DNA of 64,000 bases from Paenibacillus uliginis N3/975 (GTDB lineage: Bacteria; Bacillota; Bacilli; Paenibacillales; Paenibacillaceae). Both the position numbers and the translations under genes were made by a program. The notes under the pieces are model-generated. The model did not search any database and had not been told where the DNA came from. It saw only the letters and a program-made list of their open reading frames with translations. The stretch is from the NCBI RefSeq assembly GCF_900177425.1, contig NZ_LT840184.1, positions 430,562 through 494,561 on the forward strand, written 5' to 3'. Numbering within the stretch: position 1 is the stretch's first letter; each line of letters starts with the position of its first letter. Of this stretch, positions 24,402 through 33,075 are shown in pieces.

Positions 24402-26335
24402 TGATGAAAGCAGAGAACACGGTTGTTCACAACAAAGTATGGCGTACATCCGCCGCACTACTGGCTGCCTTCGTACTCAGCGCCTCCTTATCGCTGCCGG
24501 TGTGGGGAGACTCGATAGAGAAACGGGTGCTCACCCTGCAGAAGGGAAGCAGTGCCGCTGTCGTTAACGGCGAGTCTTATACGATTGCCAAACCGTATAT
24601 TAAGCAAGGCACGGTTATGGTTCCTGTCGGTGTGTTCAAAAAAGCATTCGGTAGCAAAATTAAGTTGGAAAGCAGCAGCCGCGTTCGGGTTCTCCAGGGA
24701 CCACATGCTGTAGTGATGTCCATTGGCAGCACTACAGCATGGGTGGATGGGAAGAAGATCAAGCTAACGGTGGAACCTCAGATGGTGTCAGGTACACTGA
24801 TGGTCCCTCTTCGTCCGGTAGCAGAAGGTATCGGAGCCAAGGTATATGCTGACAAAAACGGCAAGCTGAGCATCAGCTTGGACGTGACGGATAAAGATGA
24901 GTCAACACAGAACAATACGGGCATCGACGCTACGGCTGGCAAGACACGGATTGGCAACAGCTATTACGAATGGAGCATGAATTACCCTTCCGGCATGGTT
25001 ATCGGAAGTGGCGCGGATAATGAGAGCGTTGCGGTGTTCTCCGATGCGACCGGACGTTATTATCTGGAGGTTCATGCCACGCCGCAGCAGGTGAAGCTGG
25101 ATACCGAGGATCTTTTGCAGAGGCTGGTGAAGGACGCCCGCAGTTCAGGCGATATTGTTCTGGACCGGGAGATCGTGACGCGGGCAGTAGTGCCTTATGC
25201 ACGCATTATTTCACGTGATTCGGAAGGCGTATTGTGGGAAGGCCGGGGATATTACGCGAATAACAAGGTGTACGGAATCTATTTCGCCGATGGGGATGCT
25301 TCACACTATAAGGATTTGGATAAATACGCCGGACTGCTTAATTCCTTCAAGCCATCCTTTAATGCAGGGGATAAGAGTCTAAAGGATCTTTCTTCGATTG
25401 AAAATGGACTCCGCAGTGTCGTGAATCCGGACTACGGTATTGTGGCGGGTGTTCCGGCAAGCTGGGCGGTCAACAATCAGGAGATGTTTTATGGAGATGA
25501 GGAGAAGGGCTATCTGTCCATAAGGGTGTCTACTGCACCTAAGGGAACGGAGGGTACGCTTAACGGCTGGGTTGATCAGATGAAGAGCTGGCTTTCGGAA
25601 GCGTTTGTCCCGAAGTCATACGAAGTGGTTGGATTAACCCCAGTGAATATTAACGATGTAAAAGGTCAGATTCAGGAGGTCCGCTACAATTTTGGCGACG
25701 GATGGACGACGGAGTACGAGGTCATGCTGCAAGAGAATGGCTACCGCTATTATTTAGAATATACCGTACCTGAGGGACAAGAAGAGACCGCCAAAGCATG
25801 GAAAGATGTGCTGAATTCGATATATATTGATTATGATGTTGTTCCAGCCGACTTTGGCCGGATCGATGATGAAGACTTTTTGATGGATAAATCTAAAGTG
25901 ACAGTCAAGAGCTCGAACACTTATCGTTACAACGTGGCTATTCCGCGCTATTGGACAGCGATCAGTGACCGCTTTGATACATCAAAGGTAGAATACGGGT
26001 TCGTCGGAGGCAGCTTCGAGATAACGGCTGATAAAGAGACAGAGGCGGAATACGTAATCAGCGGGCTGAAGCAGTATTACAAGGAAGCAACTTCAGGCAG
26101 CAATAGTGAAGTTAAACTTCTCGGAACAGACAACATTACGTTTGCCGGAGTTCCGGCCGTATCGTTCAAGGCGCATCAGGTGAGGGATGAAATTGCGTAT
26201 ACGTCCAATCAGATCGTTTTTGAAAGCGGCGGTATAACGTACACCATATCGACGGTGCTCAATGATGCGAATGCTACGGAAGCCCAGAAACAAGCCATCG
26301 AGAAGGCACTGGCTTCGTTTGAATTGGTGAAGTAA
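24401..26335 (+). CDS. Secreted protein with copper amine oxidase N-terminal-like domain
   Basis: 644 residues, signal peptide at about 10-37, then a Cu_amine_oxidN1-type domain (about 40-165: VNGESYTIAKPYIKQGTVMVPV...GTLMVPLRPVAEGIGAKVYAD). These domains are common in Paenibacillus surface proteins and are not catalytic. The remaining 480 residues look like three repeated alpha/beta modules (each with a SYYEWSMNYPSGM / NPDYGIVAGVPASW / YRYNVAIPRYWTAI type start) resembling PsbP/Mog1-like folds, a guess from pattern. Coupled to the upstream protease, of which it may be substrate, inhibitor or partner. GGGGAGGAG ribosome site. Confidence 0.7.
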   Translation: MMKAENTVVHNKVWRTSAALLAAFVLSASLSLPVWGDSIEKRVLTLQKGSSAAVVNGESYTIAKPYIKQGTVMVPVGVFKKAFGSKIKLESSSRVRVLQGPHAVVMSIGSTTAWVDGKKIKLTVEPQMVSGTLMVPLRPVAEGIGAKVYADKNGKLSISLDVTDKDESTQNNTGIDATAGKTRIGNSYYEWSMNYPSGMVIGSGADNESVAVFSDATGRYYLEVHATPQQVKLDTEDLLQRLVKDARSSGDIVLDREIVTRAVVPYARIISRDSEGVLWEGRGYYANNKVYGIYFADGDASHYKDLDKYAGLLNSFKPSFNAGDKSLKDLSSIENGLRSVVNPDYGIVAGVPASWAVNNQEMFYGDEEKGYLSIRVSTAPKGTEGTLNGWVDQMKSWLSEAFVPKSYEVVGLTPVNINDVKGQIQEVRYNFGDGWTTEYEVMLQENGYRYYLEYTVPEGQEETAKAWKDVLNSIYIDYDVVPADFGRIDDEDFLMDKSKVTVKSSNTYRYNVAIPRYWTAISDRFDTSKVEYGFVGGSFEITADKETEAEYVISGLKQYYKEATSGSNSEVKLLGTDNITFAGVPAVSFKAHQVRDEIAYTSNQIVFESGGITYTISTVLNDANATEAQKQAIEKALASFELVK

Positions 26336-26495
26336 GGGGTAGGCTATAATTAAGATGATAAATTATTAAGAGAATGAGTTTTCTTGGATAGTACCATTGA
26401 TAAAGAGCCAAACAGTTCACCACTGCTTGGCTCTTCTTATCGTTAATTCTAGTGTGTATTGGGATATACTATTTTTCAGAGGAAGAGGGGACGAG

Positions 26496-27581
26496 ATGAG
26501 AGAGTCTTTGAAAGATTTGTTTTCAACGTCTTTTGTGGAGTCGTTTGCTATTAAGGTAAAGAAGAAATATCCGGCTTTTAATACGGAGCAATTCAAGTCG
26601 CTAATTCACGATGAGGCTTGGGAGGCTGAGGAGTTCAAGCAGCGCATAAGGCATATTACACATGCTCTAACGGGGACGCTTCCGCTTTCTTATGTCGAAG
26701 CTTTAGAGGTTCTTTATGAGGTAGCTCCAGAATGCAGAGGAATTGAGCATTTGTTTATCCCTGATTTTGTCGAAGTGAATGGTATGGAAGATTTTGAACG
26801 ATCTATGCAGGCGCTTCAGTTCTTTACTCAGTTCTCTACCTCGGAGTTTGCCGTTCGGCCGTTCATTATTCGGGAACAGGATAAGATGATTGCTCAGATG
26901 ACAGAGTGGGCGCAGAGCGATAATGAGCATGTTCGCAGGCTTGCCAGTGAAGGATGCAGACCGCGTCTTCCTTGGGGGCAGCAGTTGCCTGAGCTAATCC
27001 GTGATCCGGGCCCTGTTTTGCCGATTCTGACACTGCTGAAGGAAGATAAGTCGCTGTATGTCCGGAAAAGTGTGGCTAACCATCTGAATGACATTTCGAA
27101 GGATCATCCGGAGTTGGTGTTAGACCTGGCAGGAAAATGGTACGGAGGTCATCCGCTAACGGATTGGATTGTAAGACATGCTTTGCGCACGCTGCTGAGA
27201 CGGGGTGATGTGCGGGCCTTGGCGATTTTTGGATATGAAGAGCTTGAGGAGACCATGGAGGTTGCATCCCTGCAGGTGAAGCGTCCGGTCATTGCCGTGG
27301 GTGAGGATTTGGAGTTTTCTTTTATGTTAATCAACGGGAGTGATCAGGTGAGCTCGCTTCGAATTGACTATGAGATCGGGTACATGAAGGCGAATGGGAA
27401 GCAGGCGCCAAAGCGCTATAAATGCTCGGATAAGATGTACGCTCCAGGCGGCCATAAGGTAACGAAAAAGCAATCCTTTAAAGTAATCTCAACTCGGCGC
27501 TTCTATCCGGGAGAGCACAGTCTGGATATTTTGGTGAACGGAAAGAGGATGGCATCCGTTTCGTTTGTGCTGGAGGAGTAG
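26496..27581 (+). CDS. alkC: DNA alkylation repair glycosylase, AlkC type
   Basis: 361 residues from the ATG at 26496 (GGAAGAGGGGACGAG upstream). HEAT-repeat (ALK) fold with the AlkC hallmark stretches FVEVNGMEDFERSMQALQ, FTSEFAVRPFI-type helix, ASEGCRPRLPWGQQLP and VRKSVANHLNDISKDHPELV. The last about 90 residues form an Ig-like beta domain, which is typical of AlkC and absent from AlkD. It removes 3-methyladenine-type lesions from DNA. It is monocistronic, and no ada or alkA gene is near. Confidence 0.88.
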   Translation: MRESLKDLFSTSFVESFAIKVKKKYPAFNTEQFKSLIHDEAWEAEEFKQRIRHITHALTGTLPLSYVEALEVLYEVAPECRGIEHLFIPDFVEVNGMEDFERSMQALQFFTQFSTSEFAVRPFIIREQDKMIAQMTEWAQSDNEHVRRLASEGCRPRLPWGQQLPELIRDPGPVLPILTLLKEDKSLYVRKSVANHLNDISKDHPELVLDLAGKWYGGHPLTDWIVRHALRTLLRRGDVRALAIFGYEELEETMEVASLQVKRPVIAVGEDLEFSFMLINGSDQVSSLRIDYEIGYMKANGKQAPKRYKCSDKMYAPGGHKVTKKQSFKVISTRRFYPGEHSLDILVNGKRMASVSFVLEE

Positions 27582-27604
27582 CTGGTTGGGACGCTGACCT
27601 GGTG

Positions 27605-27690
27605 CAGCGTATGCTTTCGAAGTAAGCTTTTCTATGAAAGTACAGGGCTAAATTTCTCGTCCCTGCCATTTCATAGAAAAGCTTTTAGTA
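27605..27690. repeat. Long hairpin belonging to a dispersed repeat family
   Basis: Perfect 16-bp arms AAGCTTTTCTATGAAA (27624-27639) and TTTCATAGAAAAGCTT (27669-27684), with an inner CAGGG/CCCTG stem, form one long hairpin. The left part, from CAGCGTATGCTTTCGAAG on, resembles the element at 8754-8792 on the minus strand. There is no T run, so it is not a normal terminator, although it may stop or stabilise the alkC message. Confidence 0.6.
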
Positions 27691-27852
27691 TCCCCCCACA
27701 TTTGGTACACTAGACAAGTTAAAGAACCATAGGTCTCTAGGGCGGTATGATTCGCGAAAGAGAGCTACTGTTGACGTTGGATATGTAATTTTTCTGAAAG
27801 TAATGAAGTATTTACAGTAACCGGCAGGACTTGCTGGTTTGGGAGGATATAG

Positions 27853-30366
27853 ATGGATACAAAAGGTTTGCGAAGAGAAGACGTGGAGCTGCTGGCACCC
27901 GCAGGAGATTGGGACTGCATGCGCGCTGCCGTGGCAAACGGTGCGGACGCGATCTTTTTCGGTGTAGAGAAGTTTAACGCGCGGGCACGTGCCAACAACT
28001 TCCGGATGGATGAGCTGCCGGAGATTATGGGATTTTTGCACAGTTATGGTGTGAAGGGATTTTTGACGTTTAACATTTTGGTGTTCGAGAATGAGATGGA
28101 GGATGCCAAGGAACTGATTGACGCTTGTGTTGATGCAGGTGTGGACGCGGTGATTGTACAGGATATTGGTTTGGTGAAGATGATCCGCGAGATTTCTCCG
28201 GATTTTCCGATCCACGGCTCGACGCAGATGACGATTACATCCCCGGAAGCGGTGGAGTTTACGAAGCCTTTTGATATGGAGCGGGTCGTACTGGGCCGCG
28301 AGAATAATCTGAAGCAGATTCAAAAAATCGGTGAGCAGGCAAAGCTACCGATGGAAGTGTTCGTGCACGGGGCGTTATGTGTATCCTATTCTGGTCAGTG
28401 CTTGACCTCCGAGATGTGGGGTGGCCGTTCGGCGAACCGCGGAGAATGCGCGCAAGCATGCCGTTTGCCGTATGATCTCATGGTGGATGGCGTACAAAAG
28501 CCAATGGGCGATGTGGCATACTTGCTGTCTCCAAAAGATTTGGCGGCTATCGATCTTATGCCAGAGCTGATTGAAGCGGGCGTCATGTCCTTTAAAATCG
28601 AAGGACGTCTGAAAACTCCAGAATACGTAGCGAACGTGGTTAGCAAATATCGGAAGGTCATCGATCAGTATTTTGACGGAGATAATTCGAAGCCAAGCAA
28701 GGAAGACGTACGGGAGCTGCAGCAGAGCTTTTCGCGTGGCTTTACACACGGCTTCCTGGACGGAACGAATAATAAAAAGCTGGTGGACGGCACGTTCCCG
28801 AAAAGCCGGGGTGTATATCTGGGCCGGATAGAGCAGATTCTTCGCGACGGTGTGGTATGTAAGCTGGAAGCACCGCTGAAGCGCGGCGACGGTATTGTGT
28901 TTGACGCTGGTGATCCGACGAAGAAGGAAGAAGGCGGACGTGTATACGATGTCCGTCGTAAAGGCGTAAAGCTTGAGAACGAAGCCCAGGAAGACTGGAT
29001 CGTTGACATCGTGCCGGGCCGCAGTGATGTGGATCTGCGCAAGCTGCATGTCGGCGACCGGATTTGGAAGACCAACGATCCGGCGCTCGACAAGCGTCTG
29101 CGCCAGACGTTTGAGACAGACAAGCCGTACCGGGTGTTCCCGGTACATGTGCGTGTCAGCGGCCGTCCTGGACAGCCGCTGTCGACCTGGTGGACCGATG
29201 TGCAGAAAGGCGCGACGGTCCAGGTGGATTCGGAGCTGGAACTGGAGATCGCCCAGAAGCGGCCGATGAACCGTGAGCTCCTTGAGGAGCAGTTCGGCCG
29301 CCTGGGCGGAACAGTGTTCCAGCTGGAGCAGCTTGACGTCGAGTTGTATGGAGACGTCATTGTCCCTATGCGCGAGCTGAACAACATCCGCCGCCGTGCG
29401 GTGGAGCAGCTTGCAGGCGAGCGTCCGAAGCCGCCCGTGTATGTGAAACGGGCGGTGTCGGTTTATGGCGATGCGGCGAAGCCAGCAGCGCCAGTAATGC
29501 GCGGTGAAGCGCAGCTTACCGCGCTGTGCCGCAGCCTACCGCAGGTTGAGGCTGCAATCGAAGCCGGCGTGGAGATGATATACGCCGATTTCGAGTTTAT
29601 CAAGCAGTTCCCGGCAGCAGTAGAAGCTGTACATGCCGCTGGCAAACAGATTGCACTGGCTACGCCTCGTATTCATATGCCGGGAGAGAACGGCTACCAC
29701 AACAATATATTGCGCCTGCAACCGGACGCCGTGTTGGTGCGCAACACCGGTGCGTTGTATTTCTACCTGCGCCACCGGATGGAGAATCCGGACAAGAAGC
29801 ATCCGCGTCTCATCGGTGACTTCTCGCTGAACATCGCCAATCATAAAGCGGTCGATCTGTTCCTTGAAGCTGGTTGTGACGCTGTCACACCTTCGTATGA
29901 CTTGAACATCCAGCAGATGGTTGATTTGCTCGGCAAGGCGGATACGTCCAATATAGAGATTGTTATCCATCAGCATTTGCCGATGTTCCATACGGAGCAT
30001 TGCGTGTACTGCACGTTCCTAAGCGAAGGAACAGACTTTACGAACTGCGGCCGTCCTTGTGAGGAGCAGCGTGTATCACTTCAAGACCGGATCGGCATGT
30101 CTCACCCTGTACGGGTGGACGAAGGCTGCCGTAACACAGTATACAACGCTATCGAGCAGTCCGGTGCAGAATATCTGGCGAACTTCATGGAGCTCGGTGT
30201 ATCAAGCTACCGTGTGGAATTCCTGGAGGAGACTCCAGAGCAGGTGCACGAAGTCATCGACCTCTACAACCGCGCTCTTCGCGGCGAGATCAGCGGCACA
30301 CAGGTATGGAAGAAGCTGAAGGCGACCAACCAGCTCGGAGTAACGCGTGGGCAGTTGGTGAAGTAG
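27853..30366 (+). CDS. U32 family protein with DUF3656 domain (RNA hydroxylation-type 'peptidase')
   Basis: 837 residues. N-terminal U32 domain (about 10-300) with the cysteine cluster CVSYSGQCLTSEMWGG...RGECAQACRLPY, a DUF3656 domain (about 370-500), then a second, partial U32-like barrel (about 540-800) with another cysteine set, EHCVYCTF...NCGRPCEEQ. U32 proteins are listed as collagenases, but E. coli members RlhA (also with DUF3656) and TrhP hydroxylate rRNA and tRNA, and I favour that role. The duplication makes this longer than RlhA, as is common in Bacilli and Clostridia. The ribosome site is weak (AGGAT). Confidence 0.82.
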   Translation: MDTKGLRREDVELLAPAGDWDCMRAAVANGADAIFFGVEKFNARARANNFRMDELPEIMGFLHSYGVKGFLTFNILVFENEMEDAKELIDACVDAGVDAVIVQDIGLVKMIREISPDFPIHGSTQMTITSPEAVEFTKPFDMERVVLGRENNLKQIQKIGEQAKLPMEVFVHGALCVSYSGQCLTSEMWGGRSANRGECAQACRLPYDLMVDGVQKPMGDVAYLLSPKDLAAIDLMPELIEAGVMSFKIEGRLKTPEYVANVVSKYRKVIDQYFDGDNSKPSKEDVRELQQSFSRGFTHGFLDGTNNKKLVDGTFPKSRGVYLGRIEQILRDGVVCKLEAPLKRGDGIVFDAGDPTKKEEGGRVYDVRRKGVKLENEAQEDWIVDIVPGRSDVDLRKLHVGDRIWKTNDPALDKRLRQTFETDKPYRVFPVHVRVSGRPGQPLSTWWTDVQKGATVQVDSELELEIAQKRPMNRELLEEQFGRLGGTVFQLEQLDVELYGDVIVPMRELNNIRRRAVEQLAGERPKPPVYVKRAVSVYGDAAKPAAPVMRGEAQLTALCRSLPQVEAAIEAGVEMIYADFEFIKQFPAAVEAVHAAGKQIALATPRIHMPGENGYHNNILRLQPDAVLVRNTGALYFYLRHRMENPDKKHPRLIGDFSLNIANHKAVDLFLEAGCDAVTPSYDLNIQQMVDLLGKADTSNIEIVIHQHLPMFHTEHCVYCTFLSEGTDFTNCGRPCEEQRVSLQDRIGMSHPVRVDEGCRNTVYNAIEQSGAEYLANFMELGVSSYRVEFLEETPEQVHEVIDLYNRALRGEISGTQVWKKLKATNQLGVTRGQLVK

Positions 30367-30397
30367 GGTAGAAGCAGGCTAAACTCTACAAATATTT

Positions 30398-30448
30398 AAG
30401 AGCACGATTGAGGGATAAAGCCTCAATCGTGCTCTTATTATTATTTTA
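30398..30448. terminator. Bidirectional terminator between U32 gene and merR-type gene
   Basis: AAGAGCACGATTGAGG and CCTCAATCGTGCTCTT form a perfect 16-bp stem with a seven-base loop, followed by TATTATTATTTT. Confidence 0.9.
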
Positions 30449-30460
30449 CATATGAAATCA

Positions 30461-31231
30461 TTATTGTTGCTTTTCCATGATCAACGCTGCTTCCGCTCGC
30501 TTATCTTGTTCCATAGCATAGGAAATACACCGCTCCACAAAATCCAGAACTTCCTCAGATACTGGGTACAGCCCGGACTTTTCTACAGGCTGTTTCCGTA
30601 CCTCCCAGAACTTGTTCATCAGTTCCTCGTCACCTCCGAAGGTCTCGTTCGAAACCTCGATCAAACCTGAAGCGATTTGGTACCCTTCTTCTGACTCTGG
30701 CGCAATAGACTGCTCTACACACCATTTGATTCGCCGTAATAATGAAATGTATTGCTGGGTTGTCCGGTCGCTGTTACCGAGGTTGGGAAGAGCTTGTTTC
30801 AAAAACAGACGTTCATCATCTTCAAAGTAATCCATCCATTTTTTAGAGCTGGTTTTAGCGGTTCGTACGAGACTGGACACTCTCTCCCACGATATTGAAC
30901 CTTCAAGATCCATCATATTGATTAAGGAAGTTGTGTTCGAAATACTGCTCTGAAGTAGGGTCAACTGTTCTTGGAGATGATTGTGATGTGCGATTAAAAT
31001 ATCCCGAAATGACAGCTTTTCCAGCACATTTTGGATTTCCTCGAGTGGCAGTGAGAGCGATTTGAGCAGTGTGATTTTTTCAAGGGTAAAAAGGTCTTGT
31101 TCAGAGTAGTGACGCCGGCCGTTATCGTCTTTAAAGCTGGGGGTGAGAAGACCGATCTGATCATAATAACGTAGTGTGCGGACAGAAACATTACTCTGCT
31201 TCGATACTTGCCCGGTGGTCCATCGATTCAT
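30461..31231 (-). CDS. MerR family transcriptional regulator
   Basis: 256 residues. N-terminal MerR winged helix (WTTGQVSKQSNVSVRTLRYYD...GRRHYSEQDL, residues 3-50), dimerisation helix to about 115, and a helical effector domain of about 140 residues with no clustered cysteines, so a metal sensor is unlikely. The effector domain recalls the TipAS-like multidrug-binding regulators. ATG with AGGAGG upstream. It is divergent from the CPBP protease gene, with a MerR-type promoter between them, so it most likely controls that gene and itself. Confidence 0.85.
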   Translation of the reverse strand: MNRWTTGQVSKQSNVSVRTLRYYDQIGLLTPSFKDDNGRRHYSEQDLFTLEKITLLKSLSLPLEEIQNVLEKLSFRDILIAHHNHLQEQLTLLQSSISNTTSLINMMDLEGSISWERVSSLVRTAKTSSKKWMDYFEDDERLFLKQALPNLGNSDRTTQQYISLLRRIKWCVEQSIAPESEEGYQIASGLIEVSNETFGGDEELMNKFWEVRKQPVEKSGLYPVSEEVLDFVERCISYAMEQDKRAEAALIMEKQQ

Positions 31232-31253
31232 GCTGTACCTCCTAATAAAAAGC

Positions 31254-31284
31254 TTGCAGGTGACGTTGCGTCACCTTATATAGT
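31254..31284 (+). promoter_or_regulatory. MerR-type promoter and operator (19-bp spacer)
   Basis: TTGCAG (31254-31259), a 19-bp spacer and TATAGT (31279-31284). The spacer region holds the perfect dyad AGGTGACG-TTG-CGTCACCT (31258-31276). Overlong spacer plus central dyad is the classical MerR-activated layout, and the promoter points to the CPBP protease gene. Confidence 0.75.
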
Positions 31285-31319
31285 GAAATTATATCACAGG
31301 AGATAAAGGGGTATGAGCA

Positions 31320-32024
31320 ATGAATAGCAGCGTGACGAGATGGAAGGAACAAGACAACTGGACATGGAAAGAGTTTGTAGCTTTGCTACTGCTCGAGTTT
31401 GTATTCGTAATCGGATTTATCAAATTTGTAGTAAAGCCTGCTTATACACAGTGGCTTGGAAACGAGCTATATTCGGGAACGTTGACGGGACTTACGATAG
31501 CAGTTGTTTTGATATCAGGTGTGTATTTTGTTGCACTTCGTCCCAAACGGTTGTCATGGAGTGAAGTGGGCATAAGATCATTTCCGGCGAAGGATTGGGG
31601 GCATATTCTCTTATGGACGCTTCTATTAATCGTTGGTAGTGTACTGGTCATGGTGCTTACTAGTTTTATCGGGAACACATATGAGAACAGTAAAACAGAG
31701 GCTATGCAGCAAAACGTAACCATATTCACTGTGTTTATCGCTTTTGTATCAGCAGCAATTATTTCACCGATTTATGAGGAAATATTTTATCGCGGCTTTT
31801 TATACCGCTGGCTGCGTACTCGCTTAGGAATGCGCTGGGCGATTCTGCTGAGCTCGCTGATCTTTACGGTTGTCCACATTCCAACATATAATGCGATGCC
31901 GGCAAACTTTTTGGGTGGTGTTGTCTTTGCATGGGCGTATGAGCGGAGTAATTCGATATGGCCGGCGGTTATCATTCATGGGTTGGTGAATGGGATTGCT
32001 GTGGTATTGACGGTACTTGGGTAG
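31320..32024 (+). CDS. CPBP family intramembrane metalloprotease (Abi/CAAX protease-like)
   Basis: 234 residues, about seven membrane helices. It has the conserved EEIFYRGFLYRWLR motif (glutamates near 157-158 and the FxxR-like arginine) and the later His of VVHIPTYNAMP and final SIWPAVIIHG motif. Members cleave prenylated proteins or act in bacteriocin self-immunity. Control by an adjacent MerR drug-sensor-like regulator suggests a role in response to a membrane-active compound, an inference. ATG with AAAGGGG upstream. Confidence 0.85.
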   Translation: MNSSVTRWKEQDNWTWKEFVALLLLEFVFVIGFIKFVVKPAYTQWLGNELYSGTLTGLTIAVVLISGVYFVALRPKRLSWSEVGIRSFPAKDWGHILLWTLLLIVGSVLVMVLTSFIGNTYENSKTEAMQQNVTIFTVFIAFVSAAIISPIYEEIFYRGFLYRWLRTRLGMRWAILLSSLIFTVVHIPTYNAMPANFLGGVVFAWAYERSNSIWPAVIIHGLVNGIAVVLTVLG

Positions 32025-32119
32025 GTATATCTATGTAAAAGGTTCAGATGACTGATATAATAGTCTGAAAGACAGATGTTAGACAGATTATTCCATCCTA
32101 TTCTGAAAGGAGCCCAGAC

Positions 32120-33010
32120 ATGAAAATACGTAAAGCCATTATCCCGGCGGCGGGGCTCGGCACACGGTTTCTTCCCGCAACTAAAGCCATGCCTAAAGAG
32201 ATGCTTCCGATTGTGGATAAACCGACGATCCAATATATCATTGAAGAAGCAGTAGCATCTGGAATTGAAGATATTATTATTGTTACAGGCAAGGGTAAAA
32301 GAGCAATTGAAGATCATTTTGACTCTTCATTTGAACTGGAGCATAATCTGGCGGGAAAAGGGAAGTGGGGTTTGCTTGAGGAAGTGCGTCGTCCTTCTGA
32401 ATTGGCAGATATCCATTACATCCGGCAAAAGGAACCGAAGGGTCTCGGTCATGCGATCTGGTGCGCCCGTAAGTTCATTGGAGACGAGCCTTTTGCGGTT
32501 TTGCTCGGAGATGATATTGTAGAGGCCAACGTACCGTGTCTAAAGCAGATGATAAACGTCTATGATACCTATCATTCTGCTGTGGTAGGTGTACAGCCGG
32601 TATCTTGGGATGAAGTGGATCGCTATGGAATTGTGGATGGGCGCGAAAAAGCTGACAGAATTTATGAGACATCCAGACTGGTAGAGAAACCTAGCAGAGA
32701 CGAAGCGCCTTCTAATCTGGCTATCATGGGACGTTATATTTTACCGCCTGATATATTTGCTTTATTAGAAGGACAAAAGGCTGGGAAGAACGGAGAAATA
32801 CAGCTTACGGATGCGCTCTCTACATTAGCTCAGTTAGAACCAATTCTAGCTTATCAATTCGAAGGAATTCGACACGATGTTGGTGAAAAGATAGGGTTTA
32901 TAAAAACTAGTTTGCATTATGCGTTGCAGAAGGAAGAGTTACGTGAAGAACTTTTGGAATATATGGAAAAGGTGATGAATAAGGAGAACATACAAAGTTG
33001 TAGCTTGTAA
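32120..33010 (+). CDS. galU: UTP-glucose-1-phosphate uridylyltransferase
   Basis: 296 residues with the GalU signature GLGTRFLPATKAMPKEMLP near the N-terminus, the metal/sugar motifs LLGDDIV (about 132-138) and VEKPSRDEAP, and LTDALSTL. Makes UDP-glucose for surface polymers and glycolipids. AAAGGAG ribosome site. It sits at the left edge of the polysaccharide region and may supply UDP-Glc (and via epimerases UDP-Gal) to the initiating transferase at 52.6 kb. Confidence 0.95.
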   Translation: MKIRKAIIPAAGLGTRFLPATKAMPKEMLPIVDKPTIQYIIEEAVASGIEDIIIVTGKGKRAIEDHFDSSFELEHNLAGKGKWGLLEEVRRPSELADIHYIRQKEPKGLGHAIWCARKFIGDEPFAVLLGDDIVEANVPCLKQMINVYDTYHSAVVGVQPVSWDEVDRYGIVDGREKADRIYETSRLVEKPSRDEAPSNLAIMGRYILPPDIFALLEGQKAGKNGEIQLTDALSTLAQLEPILAYQFEGIRHDVGEKIGFIKTSLHYALQKEELREELLEYMEKVMNKENIQSCSL

Positions 33011-33020
33011 ATATAATAAA

Positions 33021-33075
33021 ACAGCGGGGTAGCTCTTGGTAGGATGATTTCTACCAGAACTGCCCCGCTGTTTTT
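33021..33075. terminator. Terminator between galU and the O-ligase gene
   Basis: ACAGCGGGG...CCCCGCTGT with an inner TGGTAG/CTACCA stem, followed by TTTTT. Convergent genes share it. Confidence 0.9.

Noticed and set aside
27685..28323. 212-residue open frame on the minus strand
   Set aside because: Mostly antisense to the start of the U32 gene, with no recognisable domain or ribosome site.
28375..29148. 257-residue open frame on the minus strand
   Set aside because: Shadow of the U32/DUF3656 gene.
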